This document shows, one piece after another, positions 14,998-24,426 of a DNA stretch of 64,000 nucleotides (positions are counted from its first letter, which is position 1; each line of letters starts with the position of its first letter). Made by a program: the position numbers and the translations under genes. The notes under the pieces were generated by a model. The model did not search any database. It worked only from the letters and a program-made list of their open reading frames with translations, and was not told the DNA's origin. The stretch is from UBA1672 sp050633285 (GTDB lineage: Bacteria > Pseudomonadota > Alphaproteobacteria > Micavibrionales > Micavibrionaceae). The stretch spans positions 496,001-560,000 of the forward strand of contig JBOEGG010000001.1 of NCBI GenBank assembly GCA_050633285.1. The letters run 5' to 3'.

Positions 14998-17490
14998 CTA
15001 TGGAATTTGCGGGCTACAAGAGCAATTTGTCCATACATCAAAGTCACCGCTATCTCCGTAGTTCCAGCAATATTTTGTGGCTGAACTACCGCATGTACAT
15101 TTGTGACCAACGCGCTTATTCGCGCCTCCTAGGGCGGAGCTTTCTGTTTGTGGTGCTCCGCTTGGGGCTTGCCACGCACATGGGTAACATTGTACTGATG
15201 TCTCTTCCCAATCAGCCTCCAATTCCCATGCTCCAGTTGCGCAATCCCATTCTTTTTCATAGAACACGCCCGGCCCGGCTAAGTTTTGCCCGGGGAACAC
15301 ATCATCACAATCTTTGTGTTCGGGTTCTGGTGGTGTGCTAGCATCACAAGAGCAAGATGGGATAGGAGCATATGGTACAGGCGGAGCGTAATATCCCGGA
15401 TCGGGCAGGCCGCCACTTTGTGTTGCTGGGCAGACCCAATCTTGCGTACTTAATGTTTGTACGCCAACCTCTGTTCCGCCCGGCCATGACCAATTATTCG
15501 TTTCGCCAAACGGACAAGATGATCTATTTACAATTTGTGCGTTTGCGTCACATTGGCAGGCAGAGGCATCTACACTGTTTGGAATATTCCCTTGTTGCGG
15601 AACACCACCTACACAAGTAACGGGGTACACAAAATGAACAGTCCCAGATAGGCCAGATGTTCCTGAAGTACCATTAACCTGATCATAATAGTCATTACAT
15701 GTCATAGTATCGGGTGCCGTCGTTGGAACACAACCACAGTTGGTTTCATCAACATACACATCACGCCAGTTATGACGGGTTTGCGGGCAATTATGTCTTT
15801 GGATGACAAAGGCATCACCACTTTGGCCGCTTGGGCAATTTCTTCTGTAAACACGGTAATCTTCACGACACCAGCAATCATGGTAATGATTATTATTGGA
15901 TGCATCAGAGCCGGAATAGCTTGTTTCTGCACGCCAGTGGCCGCCATTGTTGGTCAGGTTTGATGTAAAGTTATTGTAATCATAGCCTTTTTCATGAACG
16001 CGATAACTGCTCCAGTTCCCGGCGTTGCATCGATAGACATCACGAACGGTAGAACATGCTTGCACTGTGCGTGTTTCACTATTCATTGTATCGACAAACC
16101 CTTGGAACTCAGTGAGTGTTGTCATACCAACAGTATTGGATACGTAATAGCCATTATTATGATGCGTAATCGTGCGGCATTCACCAGAGAATGCGGTCTC
16201 TAATGTTCCACTTGGCGCATTATCCGTCAGTGTGTGATCGCTGCCGCCACATGTTCTTGCTAAATCTGTTGTTGCACACGGGGAGGGCGGCTCACCTGCG
16301 CAATCAATACGACCGCTTGAATCAATGGATTTAATAGATTGACCATTCGGGCACGAGATAAATATTTCGTCTGTGCATCGGGCAGTTTTATTCTGAACGC
16401 CAGCTAAGAAATTATCTTGCCCGAGTCCACTATCATAGCAACTGATGCCATGATTTGCTGTTGCGACTTGCTGTCTACCATTAGCCTCTACAGGCCCTAA
16501 GCTACCGGCAATAAGGGTCGGTTCAAAACAATCTGTAGCCGCAGTACCGCTACCGTTATCTTCGCAAAGATTATCAACGAAAAAATTATCTTCCGCTTTT
16601 ACAAAACCGGTATCGGTTGAGGTCGGGGTAACTTTTAAAACAGATAGGGTTTCTTCTGTCGCAAGGTCGGTTGTTACACCGGCGCCAAGCGCAACACTAT
16701 TTGTATTTTTCAGGTGAATATCTTCTGTTGGATTATTCGCTGCATCGGCAATAAATTGCCATTCAGATGGCTGTACAGCACTATAGAAGAAAGTGCGGTC
16801 ATCGTAATTATCTGCGATTTCTGCCGAAGTGTAGACGGTGTCTGTGTCACAATTTTCTTGCTCTTGTGTCGAGCCGTTTGTGCAGGCAAGGCCGACTACA
16901 CCTGCTCTGCTCACGCCTCCTATTTTATTTGGCCCATGAGAGATAACAATAAAGTGAGCTGTGTCATCAACACCCAGAATAGAATCATTATTTAGATCGA
17001 CAACTCCAATGCCACCTTGCGACATATTGAACGTGGTGGTATCCGTGAGCTCTCGTGTGACAGCATAATCAAAGCGCGATAGATAACGGTCAAAGACATC
17101 ATTTTCTTGCAAATTTAGAGTTTTAAATGGGATGTTACCGCTTAATACTTCTTTAGGTGCAATATTGCTGGCGTAGCGGCATATACCATTTGCACATGTG
17201 CCAAGTACAGGGTTGGTTGCGCAATCTTCGTGTCCGTATTCTACATCACCAGGGGCAGCAGAACTGGGAGATGGGCAGGGGTAACGACCATAAATAGAAC
17301 GATATCCACCGATAGCATCTAAAACAAGGTCGATCCGCTCTTCTGTATCTTCCCAATCTTTTTCAACTCTATATTGATGGTAGAGGGATGCAGCTGGCGC
17401 AATAACTAGCCCTATTAAAACCAGTGAAATTGCTATTTCAATAAGGGTAAATCCTGAAATATTCTTTTGTGTTTTTAAGGCACGGCGCAT
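14998..17490 (-). CDS. Very large Cys-rich pseudopilin (second gene of triad)
   Basis: At 830 residues this is several times longer than ordinary pseudopilins (150-250). The leader ends at Gly13 (ISG^FTLIEIAI, Glu at +5). Residues up to about 330 follow the shared plan: GRYPCP, GNIPFKTL, YAVTRELTD, AHFIVISHGPN, ENCDTD and YDDRTFFY, then DCFEPTLIAGSL. The remaining 450 residues form a unique Cys-rich extension with many spaced Cys, Trp and Asn (for example CNAGNWSSYR and HYHDCWCRED), suggesting small disulfide-knotted modules exposed outside the cell. The start overlaps the end of the upstream paralogue by 16 bases. The reading frame is clean, so this is one protein and not a frameshift fusion. 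A surface adhesin or recognition role is inference. Confidence 0.8.
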   Translation of the reverse strand: MRRALKTQKNISGFTLIEIAISLVLIGLVIAPAASLYHQYRVEKDWEDTEERIDLVLDAIGGYRSIYGRYPCPSPSSAAPGDVEYGHEDCATNPVLGTCANGICRYASNIAPKEVLSGNIPFKTLNLQENDVFDRYLSRFDYAVTRELTDTTTFNMSQGGIGVVDLNNDSILGVDDTAHFIVISHGPNKIGGVSRAGVVGLACTNGSTQEQENCDTDTVYTSAEIADNYDDRTFFYSAVQPSEWQFIADAANNPTEDIHLKNTNSVALGAGVTTDLATEETLSVLKVTPTSTDTGFVKAEDNFFVDNLCEDNGSGTAATDCFEPTLIAGSLGPVEANGRQQVATANHGISCYDSGLGQDNFLAGVQNKTARCTDEIFISCPNGQSIKSIDSSGRIDCAGEPPSPCATTDLARTCGGSDHTLTDNAPSGTLETAFSGECRTITHHNNGYYVSNTVGMTTLTEFQGFVDTMNSETRTVQACSTVRDVYRCNAGNWSSYRVHEKGYDYNNFTSNLTNNGGHWRAETSYSGSDASNNNHYHDCWCREDYRVYRRNCPSGQSGDAFVIQRHNCPQTRHNWRDVYVDETNCGCVPTTAPDTMTCNDYYDQVNGTSGTSGLSGTVHFVYPVTCVGGVPQQGNIPNSVDASACQCDANAQIVNRSSCPFGETNNWSWPGGTEVGVQTLSTQDWVCPATQSGGLPDPGYYAPPVPYAPIPSCSCDASTPPEPEHKDCDDVFPGQNLAGPGVFYEKEWDCATGAWELEADWEETSVQCYPCAWQAPSGAPQTESSALGGANKRVGHKCTCGSSATKYCWNYGDSGDFDVWTNCSCSPQIP

Positions 17491-18767
17491 ATTAAATCTC
17501 CGTTTGCTTGAATTCCGGTGACGCGTTGGCCATCGCCACAGTCAAATGTATGAATTTCGGTGGTGTCCACACGTAATTGAACATTGCCACTTATATTTTC
17601 GGGATGGCTACATTCAACACCACTGTTACGTAAGCGCATAACTGCGCGGTCTGTACCGTTTATCTGTGCACATTCCATAGAGGGCTCTGTTCCCGTTATT
17701 ATTTCGGGGTCAAAGCAATCATTGGCATCAATGTCACATATCGTATCTGAAAGAACCCGCCCGTTCGTACCGGATGTGTTTTCCGTGCGGATATCTCCGT
17801 TGACGTGAATATCGAAATCCGGCTCTGTCATGTCTGGCCCTATCCCGATACGGTTTGCAAGTGTCATTACAAAGTCCTTGGATACGTATGCCGGGTTATC
17901 AGGGTGTTGAAACCATGTGTTTTCCGGAAGGGAGAGTTGCCCTAATGTAATATCATCAAAGAAAGTCGCGCCTGTCGCTTCTGAATAGGCGGAAGCTGCG
18001 GTGTTTCCTTGATCTTCATGAAGGAAAAATAAGTTATCAAAATCGCAATTCTCGTGGTCATATCCTGTTGATATACCGCCACAAGGGGCTGTCTGTGTAC
18101 CGTTCTTTGTATAACCACCCAAAGCGCTTCGGCCTGTGGTGAAGATAAAGAAGTCGAAATTTGTACTACTGAGGTCGGGGACGCCGTCTTCTACTCCCAA
18201 TGCTACTAAGGCGGGGTCATCGGGGGATAATACCCTTACTTTTCCGGGGTCAGATGTGAATAGTGCGCTATCTGTTTGTTGGTGGGTTACCGCATAGATG
18301 AGCTTGTTACCCCAAAAATCTAAGGCTTCCTCTTGTGTGATATTAAGCTCAGCAAATGGAATTCCGCCAATAATAACGGCGCTGCTGTTATTCGAAGTTT
18401 TACATATCCCGCCTGCTGCTCGCCATCCGGGGTCGGAACAGAGGAGGATGCTGGCAAAATTGGCGCAATCGCCCGTATCGCCGAAATCTATATCGCCTGG
18501 TTTCTCTGTAAGATCTGTTGGGCAAGGGTAGGCGGCATTACCGCTCGCATAATATTGATTGATTGCTTCTCTTAAATTAACAAGAGAACCTTCATTCGAC
18601 CGGTATGTCGTGGTTGCAATATCAAGTTTATATGACTGAATAAGAGGAACAGTGATGAGGCCGAGTAATATTAGGCCTATAGCGACCTCAATCAAAGACA
18701 GACCCTTTTCCTCTTTTCGGAGAAGGGAGAATTTCGACTTTATATATAACGCAGTGTTTTTAAACAT
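17475..18767 (-). CDS. Large pseudopilin (first gene of triad)
   Basis: A 430-residue prepilin-like protein, the first of three in the operon. The processing site is KG^LSLIEVAI, with Leu instead of Phe at +1 and Glu at +5, after a 22-residue basic leader. The ectodomain has AAYPCP, GGIPFAEL, YAVTHQQTD, FFIFTTGRSALGGY, ENCDFD and FFDDITL, then an IGIGPDMTEPDFDIHVNG unit like the fibre-type unit of the third paralogue, a NDCFDPEIITG segment, and a short Cys ending (FDCGDGQRVTG, LICAVP). It lacks the long Cys-rich tail of the second gene. The 104-base upstream gap is AT-rich and should hold the operon promoter. Confidence 0.8.
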   Translation of the reverse strand: MFKNTALYIKSKFSLLRKEEKGLSLIEVAIGLILLGLITVPLIQSYKLDIATTTYRSNEGSLVNLREAINQYYASGNAAYPCPTDLTEKPGDIDFGDTGDCANFASILLCSDPGWRAAGGICKTSNNSSAVIIGGIPFAELNITQEEALDFWGNKLIYAVTHQQTDSALFTSDPGKVRVLSPDDPALVALGVEDGVPDLSSTNFDFFIFTTGRSALGGYTKNGTQTAPCGGISTGYDHENCDFDNLFFLHEDQGNTAASAYSEATGATFFDDITLGQLSLPENTWFQHPDNPAYVSKDFVMTLANRIGIGPDMTEPDFDIHVNGDIRTENTSGTNGRVLSDTICDIDANDCFDPEIITGTEPSMECAQINGTDRAVMRLRNSGVECSHPENISGNVQLRVDTTEIHTFDCGDGQRVTGIQANGDLICAVP

Positions 18768-18871
18768 AATAATCCAAAATACAAAATATACCAGTTTGAT
18801 ATGTTAGCAGGGTTTTAGTTAAAATTTTATGAAAATTAAATACGGAGAACTTGGTAGCAATAGAAAGAGAG

Positions 18872-19384
18872 TTAGCCAATAACCTGCAAATCAACGGCTT
18901 CACGTCCTTTATCGACGAATTTTAACGTAACACGAACGCGCTGGCCTGCTTCTAATTCGTCTAGTTCAAGCTTGTCTAAAAGAGTTTTGTGAATGAAAAC
19001 GTCTTTCATGCCATCATCAGGGATAATAAACCCAAACCCTTTTTCCGGCTTATACCATTTTACAAGGCCACCCATTGTTGCCATACCGGTTTCTTCGTTT
19101 ATTTCCGGAGCAGTGCTTAGCGCACCCTTGTCCAAAACTTCAAGGACTTCTTGAACCTGACGACCTTTATCACCATTACTGACTGTACATAATAATATTG
19201 CACCTTCGCCAATAGAGTGCAGCCCTGATTGCTGCAAGGTTGTAACATGTAGGAATGCATCATAACTTTCATCTTCGGGAACAACAAAGCCAAAGCCTTT
19301 AGTGCCATTGAACCATTTAAGGTGCATTTTAACGGGAACGAGCTCATTTTGAGGAGAGGAATTTTGAACGGAATTTTGCAACAT
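18872..19384 (-). CDS. Double cold-shock domain protein
   Basis: The 170-residue protein contains two cold-shock OB folds: residues 17-85 with LKWFNGTKGFGFVVPED and DAFLHV, and 103-169 with VKWYKPEKGFGFIIPDD and DVFIHK. The RNP1-type aromatic residues are kept in both. Alphaproteobacteria commonly encode such two-domain cold-shock proteins, which bind single-stranded nucleic acid; a role in RNA structure control or in starvation is likely. It stands alone, divergent from the acyl-CoA ligase gene. Confidence 0.93.
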   Translation of the reverse strand: MLQNSVQNSSPQNELVPVKMHLKWFNGTKGFGFVVPEDESYDAFLHVTTLQQSGLHSIGEGAILLCTVSNGDKGRQVQEVLEVLDKGALSTAPEINEETGMATMGGLVKWYKPEKGFGFIIPDDGMKDVFIHKTLLDKLELDELEAGQRVRVTLKFVDKGREAVDLQVIG

Positions 19385-19643
19385 TGGAACGCCTATTCAG
19401 TAGAATTACTTAAATTTTATTGCCCAAGAGGGCGGATGGAAAGATACGCAGAACTTACGTGAGGAGTACACACTTGTGGATATGTTGCACTATTTCTGTG
19501 GAAAAGTCTATGGGCTTTTTATGTATAAGTATTTTACATGCGTGGTTATGCGCTAAACCTATTGATGTTTATGCAGCATACTGTTTCCTGAATTGTGAAT
19601 GAATGTGATATACTGGCTCCTTGATAGAGTGTGATGAGGAACT

Positions 19644-21329
19644 ATGAACGATCAAGATTATCCGTGGCTAAAAGATTATCCGTCAGAAATTGAATGGGAC
19701 GAGACCATTGAAACAAAGCCGGTTTTTGAGATGCTGCAAAATACGGCGCAACAATTCCCTTCACATCCTGCTTTTGATTTTCTTGGTAAGAAATATTCTT
19801 GGCAAGAAATACATGACCAAACATGTAAGCTTGCAAAAGGGCTTCAGGATCATGGCGTGACAAAAGGAATGAAGGTTGGAATATTTTTACCGAACTGTCC
19901 GTATTATCTGACCTCTTATTATGCAATTTTGATGACAGGTGCAGTTGTTGTAAATTTAAACCCTCTCTATGCAGAAGAAGAACTCGTCCACCTAATAGAG
20001 GATAGTGAACTGGATTTGGTTATCACGCTCGATCTGAAAATGCTATTCGAGAAGATGGAGAAAATGTTGCAGGCAACTAGGCTGCGTCATTTGATTATTT
20101 GTCCGTTTGTTGATGTGTTGCCGTTTCCGAAAAATATGTTATTTCCTCTGGTGAAAAGGAAAGAGATTGCGAAAATTACAGGCAATAAACGGATATTATG
20201 GTTTAAAGACCTTATTGATAATAATGGTGATGTTGCACTGGCCGATATAAACCCGAAAGAAGACTTAGCTGTTTTGCAATATACGGGTGGTACAACAGGT
20301 GTGCCAAAGGGTGCAATGTTGACGCATCAAAACATCTACGCCAATACGTTACAGGCGCAAAAATGGTTTCATGTTGGTCTTGGGCAACATAAAATGCTTG
20401 GCGTTCTGCCATTTTTCCACGTATTTGCCATGACTGCTGTTATGAATTTTAGTGTGATAAACGCGCTAGAGTTGATCGCATTACCGCGTTTTGACCTACA
20501 TGATGCCTTAAAGCTCATCCATAAGAAAAAACCTCATTTCTTTCCTGCTGTCCCCGCGATTTATAGTGCAATTAATAATTCTCCGCTGCGGGATAAATAT
20601 GATTTGTCATCATTAGAATATTGTTTATCCGGTGGAGCACCTTTGCCGGTGGAGGTGAAAAAGAAATTTGAAGAAAAAACAGGGTGTGTTGTGATTGAAG
20701 GGTACGGCTTAACGGAAAGCTCACCTGTGGCATGCGCAAATCCTATTGATGGAGAAAACAGGGCTGGCACAATTGGTTTTCCATTCCCCGGAACGATTAT
20801 TGAGATTATTGACCCTGAAGATAAAGAAACACATATGCCAATTGGTGAGCGCGGCGAGCTTTGTATTCGTGGGCCTCAAGTTATGAAGGGGTATTGGAAT
20901 AAACCGGATGCAACGGCCGACTGCTTGCGCACAACGGGAGAGGGCGATTTCCGCCTGCATACCGGAGATATCGCCATTATGGCACAGGACGGGTATGTCG
21001 CAATTGTTGATCGTTTAAAAGATATGATAATCACCAATGGCTATAATGTTTATCCGCGCAATGTCGAGGAGGCAATTTATAAGCATCCAAGTGTAGAGGA
21101 ATGTATTGTTGCCGGTTTACCGGATGAGCATCGCGGTGAAATTGTAAAAGCGTGGATCAAGGTACGCGATGGACGTGAACTAACAGTCGAAGATTTAAAA
21201 GAATTCCTAAAGGATAAAATTTCTCCGATGGAAATTCCAAAGCGCATAGAGTTCCGTACAGAACCCTTACCCAAAACTATGATCGGTAAGCTCAGCCGTA
21301 AAGATATTTTGGCGGAAGAACAGGAGTAA
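19644..21329 (+). CDS. fadD: Long-chain fatty acid--CoA ligase
   Basis: A 561-residue member of the ANL adenylating family, of the usual FadD length. The AMP-binding P-loop YTGGTTGVPKGAMLTH lies at about 209-224; later signatures are GYGLTESSPV, LHTGDIAIMAQDGYVAIVDRLKDMI with the hinge Asp-Arg, and the C-terminal catalytic Lys in LPKTMIGKLSRKD. It activates fatty acids to acyl-CoA thioesters for beta-oxidation or lipid synthesis. The protein lacks a signal peptide but has hydrophobic patches (YLTSYYAILMTGAVVV) suited to membrane contact. It is monocistronic; the 259-base gap upstream holds no other gene that I can support. Confidence 0.92.
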   Translation: MNDQDYPWLKDYPSEIEWDETIETKPVFEMLQNTAQQFPSHPAFDFLGKKYSWQEIHDQTCKLAKGLQDHGVTKGMKVGIFLPNCPYYLTSYYAILMTGAVVVNLNPLYAEEELVHLIEDSELDLVITLDLKMLFEKMEKMLQATRLRHLIICPFVDVLPFPKNMLFPLVKRKEIAKITGNKRILWFKDLIDNNGDVALADINPKEDLAVLQYTGGTTGVPKGAMLTHQNIYANTLQAQKWFHVGLGQHKMLGVLPFFHVFAMTAVMNFSVINALELIALPRFDLHDALKLIHKKKPHFFPAVPAIYSAINNSPLRDKYDLSSLEYCLSGGAPLPVEVKKKFEEKTGCVVIEGYGLTESSPVACANPIDGENRAGTIGFPFPGTIIEIIDPEDKETHMPIGERGELCIRGPQVMKGYWNKPDATADCLRTTGEGDFRLHTGDIAIMAQDGYVAIVDRLKDMIITNGYNVYPRNVEEAIYKHPSVEECIVAGLPDEHRGEIVKAWIKVRDGRELTVEDLKEFLKDKISPMEIPKRIEFRTEPLPKTMIGKLSRKDILAEEQE

Positions 21330-21335
21330 GGGACG

Positions 21336-21854
21336 TTAAGCTCTGAGTGTTTCAAGGCACATTTCATAGATGTATTCCTGTGCGCATGTACCGTCAGGCC
21401 AGGTCGTACTGTTTGTGCCAATAAACGAAAATCCGTTCCTTAATATTGCGCGCTTTGATGGTTCGTTTCCTTCGCGATGTGCGATATGGAGCGTTTTCCA
21501 TGGCGTATGTGATATGGAAAATTTTATGCGTTCTTCGTAAAATAAATCGGAATATTTGTTTCCTCTATATTCCGGCTCAATAAAGCTCATCGCCATAAGT
21601 CCTGTGTCGCCCTCTTGGCGTTCTCGCCAAGTGAAAACGGCGGTGATGCCGATTAGGTTTCCTTCGTGAAAGAGTCCGAGAACTCTTTTCCCATGGTTAT
21701 CCAGCGTGCTCTGCCAATGTGCGCGAGGTTGCGCCATTGAATCATCCACCGTTTGTGAAAAATATTGTGGGTGTAAGGTGAGCGCCCTAATACGTACTTC
21801 TCTGAATATTTCCCAATCTTCGGGAATGAGTGTGCGGATTGTAACGTTACCCAC
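21336..21854 (-). CDS. GNAT family N-acetyltransferase
   Basis: The protein has the GNAT fold: an N-terminal VTIRTLIPEDWEIFREVR, a central IGITAVFTWRE strand, an acetyl-CoA loop region FIEPEYRGNKYSDLFYEERI, and a C-terminal SKRAILRNGFSFIGT helix. I start it at GTG 21854, directly before the conserved core and overlapping pheT by only eight bases; the longest frame from ATG 21890 would add 12 residues that are merely antiphase to the PheT end. The substrate is unknown. It lies downstream of pheT as the other GNAT gene lies downstream of pheS. Confidence 0.85.
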   Translation of the reverse strand: MGNVTIRTLIPEDWEIFREVRIRALTLHPQYFSQTVDDSMAQPRAHWQSTLDNHGKRVLGLFHEGNLIGITAVFTWRERQEGDTGLMAMSFIEPEYRGNKYSDLFYEERIKFSISHTPWKTLHIAHREGNEPSKRAILRNGFSFIGTNSTTWPDGTCAQEYIYEMCLETLRA

Positions 21855-24243
21855 GTAAAACGCCGCCGCATTTATTGGCAATGACATCAATCACATTATT
21901 CATGATTTCTTCAATTTTTTCATCCGTCAATGTCGTTTCAGTCGGTTGAATAGTAATATTCAGCGCAAGTGATTTATGACCGTCTTCTATGCCTTTACCG
22001 GCATAAACATCAAAAATTTCTGCATGCGTAATTAATTTCTTATCGGCGGATTTCGCCGCGCGTATGAGCGTAGCTGATTGAACATCCTCTTTAACAATAA
22101 ATGCAAAATCCTTGGAAACGGCCTGCAAGCTTGCAAGTTTTAAGAGTGATCGTGCTGTCCCTTTTTTGCGTGGAGCAGGGATGTTTTCAAGGAAGACCTC
22201 AAAGCCTACAACGCTTGTTTTGATGTTCATTTCTTCTAAAATGGCGGGATGAATCTCACCAAATTGCGCGATGATGTTTTTACCAAGGCGTAAAACACCA
22301 GAGCGTCCCGGGTGATAGTAATTCGGAGCATCATTGGAAATCTGCGCATTTGCGGCAGGCGCACCACATGCCTCTAAAACGGCTAAAACATCGGCTTTTG
22401 CGTCATATGCATCGACGGTGCGTTCACCTTCTGTCCAATGGCGTGTAGTTTTTTGACCTGCCCGAATACCTGCGGCCATATAATCTTGCCCGTTGGCTTT
22501 TGATGTACGGAAAATTGGCCCCACTTCGCATAAGGCAACATCGGGAAATCCGCGACTCTCATTACGTCCTGCTGCTTCGATTAAATTTGGCAAAATAGAC
22601 GGGCGCATCTGATCCAATTCGGAACTGATCGGGTTGCTAAGTGTAAGGGCGGCGTTGTCATTTGACCCAAAGTGCTGCGCTAGTGGCTTTGGCATGAATG
22701 ACCATGTAACACATTCATTCATACCTGCTGCTGCCATGGCCGCACGTGCTCTACGAGACCTGTTAAGATTCAATGTTTCCGCAGGTGCTGTGACGGCTTT
22801 ATCCCCGCGTACAGAAACGGGCTCAATCTTGTCATATCCATAGATGCGCGTGATTTCTTCGGTGAGGTCTGCTTTACCCTCAACATCACCACGCCAAGAA
22901 GGGGGGGTAACCTTATAAGGGGCAGTGTCACCAGAAACGATAAATCCTAATTTTTGTAAAACGGAAACTTGCTCGTTTTCTGCGACGTCAATACCGCAAA
23001 GTTTCTTTGTGTAGGCAGGATCAAAGTCAATTTCACGCTTCCACTGTGGCTCATCACCTGCTTTTACGACGTGGCTCACTTCTGTTTGTTCATCGCCGCA
23101 CAGATCAAGTATTAAGCGCGTTGCAAGCTCAATACCTGTTTTTGTGAATTCAGGATCAACACCGCGGTCAAAACGGTATCGGGCATCACTTTGTACGCCC
23201 ATATCACGTCCTGCGCGTGCAATGCGCATCGGTTCAAAATAGGCACATTCAACAAAAACATTGGTGGTGTTCTCATCGCAGCATGTTGATGTGCCACCAA
23301 CAATACCACCAAGTCCGATAAGGCCGCTTTCATCGGTAATACCGATCGCGCCTTCAACTGTATTATATGATTTATCGTTGAGTGCATCTAGTTCTTCGTC
23401 TTTGCGCGTTGCACGCACGATAATATCGCCCTTCAATTTGTCAGCATCAAAAACATGAAGCGGACGGCATTGGTCGAGGGTTAAAAGGTTCGTAATATCA
23501 ACAAGCGTAGAAATAGGGCGCAATCCCACGGCTTTTAACATATTCTGCAACCAATCGGGCGATGGGCTGTTTTTTACATTTTTGATTAAACGGCCATAAA
23601 ATAATTTACACCCATCATCTTCGATTTTTACATTGATAGGGGAATCGAACGTACCTGTGTGCGCGCTTTCGTCCTGATCCTTTAATGTCCCCAAACCGGC
23701 GGCGGCCAAATCACGCGCAATACCGCGTACACCGGCACAATCTGCGCGGTTCGGTGTTAGGCCAATCTCAATTAACTTTTCATCTAAACCAAAAATATCG
23801 GAAATAGGCGTGCCAATGTCATGTTTGGCATCCACATCGATGATGCCGTTATGTTCATCTGATAGGCACATTTCCTTTTCGGAAACCATCATACCATTTG
23901 ACTCAACGCCACGAATTTTTGTCTTTTTTAACGTAACATCAAGCCCCGGAATATATGTCCCTGATGGCGCGAATATAACTTTCATGCCTGCTTGTGCATT
24001 TGGCGCACCACAAACAACCTGTGTAGTTCCGTCTTGCGTACGAACTTTACATACTTTCAGCTTATCCGCATCAGGGTGCTTTTCTGCTTCTTCCACATAG
24101 GCAACCTTAAACGGCGCGTATGCTGCGCCTTTATCTTCAAACTCTTCCAATTCCAAACCGATATTGGTGAGTGTTTCACAGATCACTTCATCGCTAGCAT
24201 CTGTTTCAAGGTGATTTTTAAGCCAATTAATTGTGAATTTCAT
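21847..24243 (-). CDS. pheT: Phenylalanyl-tRNA synthetase beta subunit
   Basis: The 798-residue beta subunit of the (alpha-beta)2 enzyme that charges tRNA-Phe. Domains in order: the EMAP-like tRNA-binding fold (about 40-150, VAYVEEAEKHPDADKLKVC and QVVCGAPNAQAG), B3/B4 editing domain (about 210-380), B5 domain, the catalytic-like core, and the C-terminal ferredoxin-like anticodon-binding domain (about 705-798). It should pair with PheS at 27035-28141, from which it is split by three genes (two on the opposite strand and one GNAT). The upstream 183 bases are shared with a divergent gene and must contain its own promoter or lie on a long transcript from pheS. Confidence 0.97.
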   Translation of the reverse strand: MKFTINWLKNHLETDASDEVICETLTNIGLELEEFEDKGAAYAPFKVAYVEEAEKHPDADKLKVCKVRTQDGTTQVVCGAPNAQAGMKVIFAPSGTYIPGLDVTLKKTKIRGVESNGMMVSEKEMCLSDEHNGIIDVDAKHDIGTPISDIFGLDEKLIEIGLTPNRADCAGVRGIARDLAAAGLGTLKDQDESAHTGTFDSPINVKIEDDGCKLFYGRLIKNVKNSPSPDWLQNMLKAVGLRPISTLVDITNLLTLDQCRPLHVFDADKLKGDIIVRATRKDEELDALNDKSYNTVEGAIGITDESGLIGLGGIVGGTSTCCDENTTNVFVECAYFEPMRIARAGRDMGVQSDARYRFDRGVDPEFTKTGIELATRLILDLCGDEQTEVSHVVKAGDEPQWKREIDFDPAYTKKLCGIDVAENEQVSVLQKLGFIVSGDTAPYKVTPPSWRGDVEGKADLTEEITRIYGYDKIEPVSVRGDKAVTAPAETLNLNRSRRARAAMAAAGMNECVTWSFMPKPLAQHFGSNDNAALTLSNPISSELDQMRPSILPNLIEAAGRNESRGFPDVALCEVGPIFRTSKANGQDYMAAGIRAGQKTTRHWTEGERTVDAYDAKADVLAVLEACGAPAANAQISNDAPNYYHPGRSGVLRLGKNIIAQFGEIHPAILEEMNIKTSVVGFEVFLENIPAPRKKGTARSLLKLASLQAVSKDFAFIVKEDVQSATLIRAAKSADKKLITHAEIFDVYAGKGIEDGHKSLALNITIQPTETTLTDEKIEEIMNNVIDVIANKCGGVLRG

Positions 24244-24426
24244 GATTTTATAACTATATATTTGTTTTTATTTCTTAAGCCTGACATCTAAGCTGAAAAT
24301 CACTTATTTTCCAAGGGTTTTCTTACATTTTTCTGTATGTATTTTGGCTGAGGATAAATTTGCAAATTATACCAAGGTTGTGTTACAGTTTACGAAATAA
24401 AGAAAAAATGAAATAAGGGTTGTAAA

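Noticed and set aside
15000..15341. 113-residue plus-strand frame inside the second pseudopilin
   Set aside because: Runs opposite to a clear 830-residue frame and has no ribosome site or family match.
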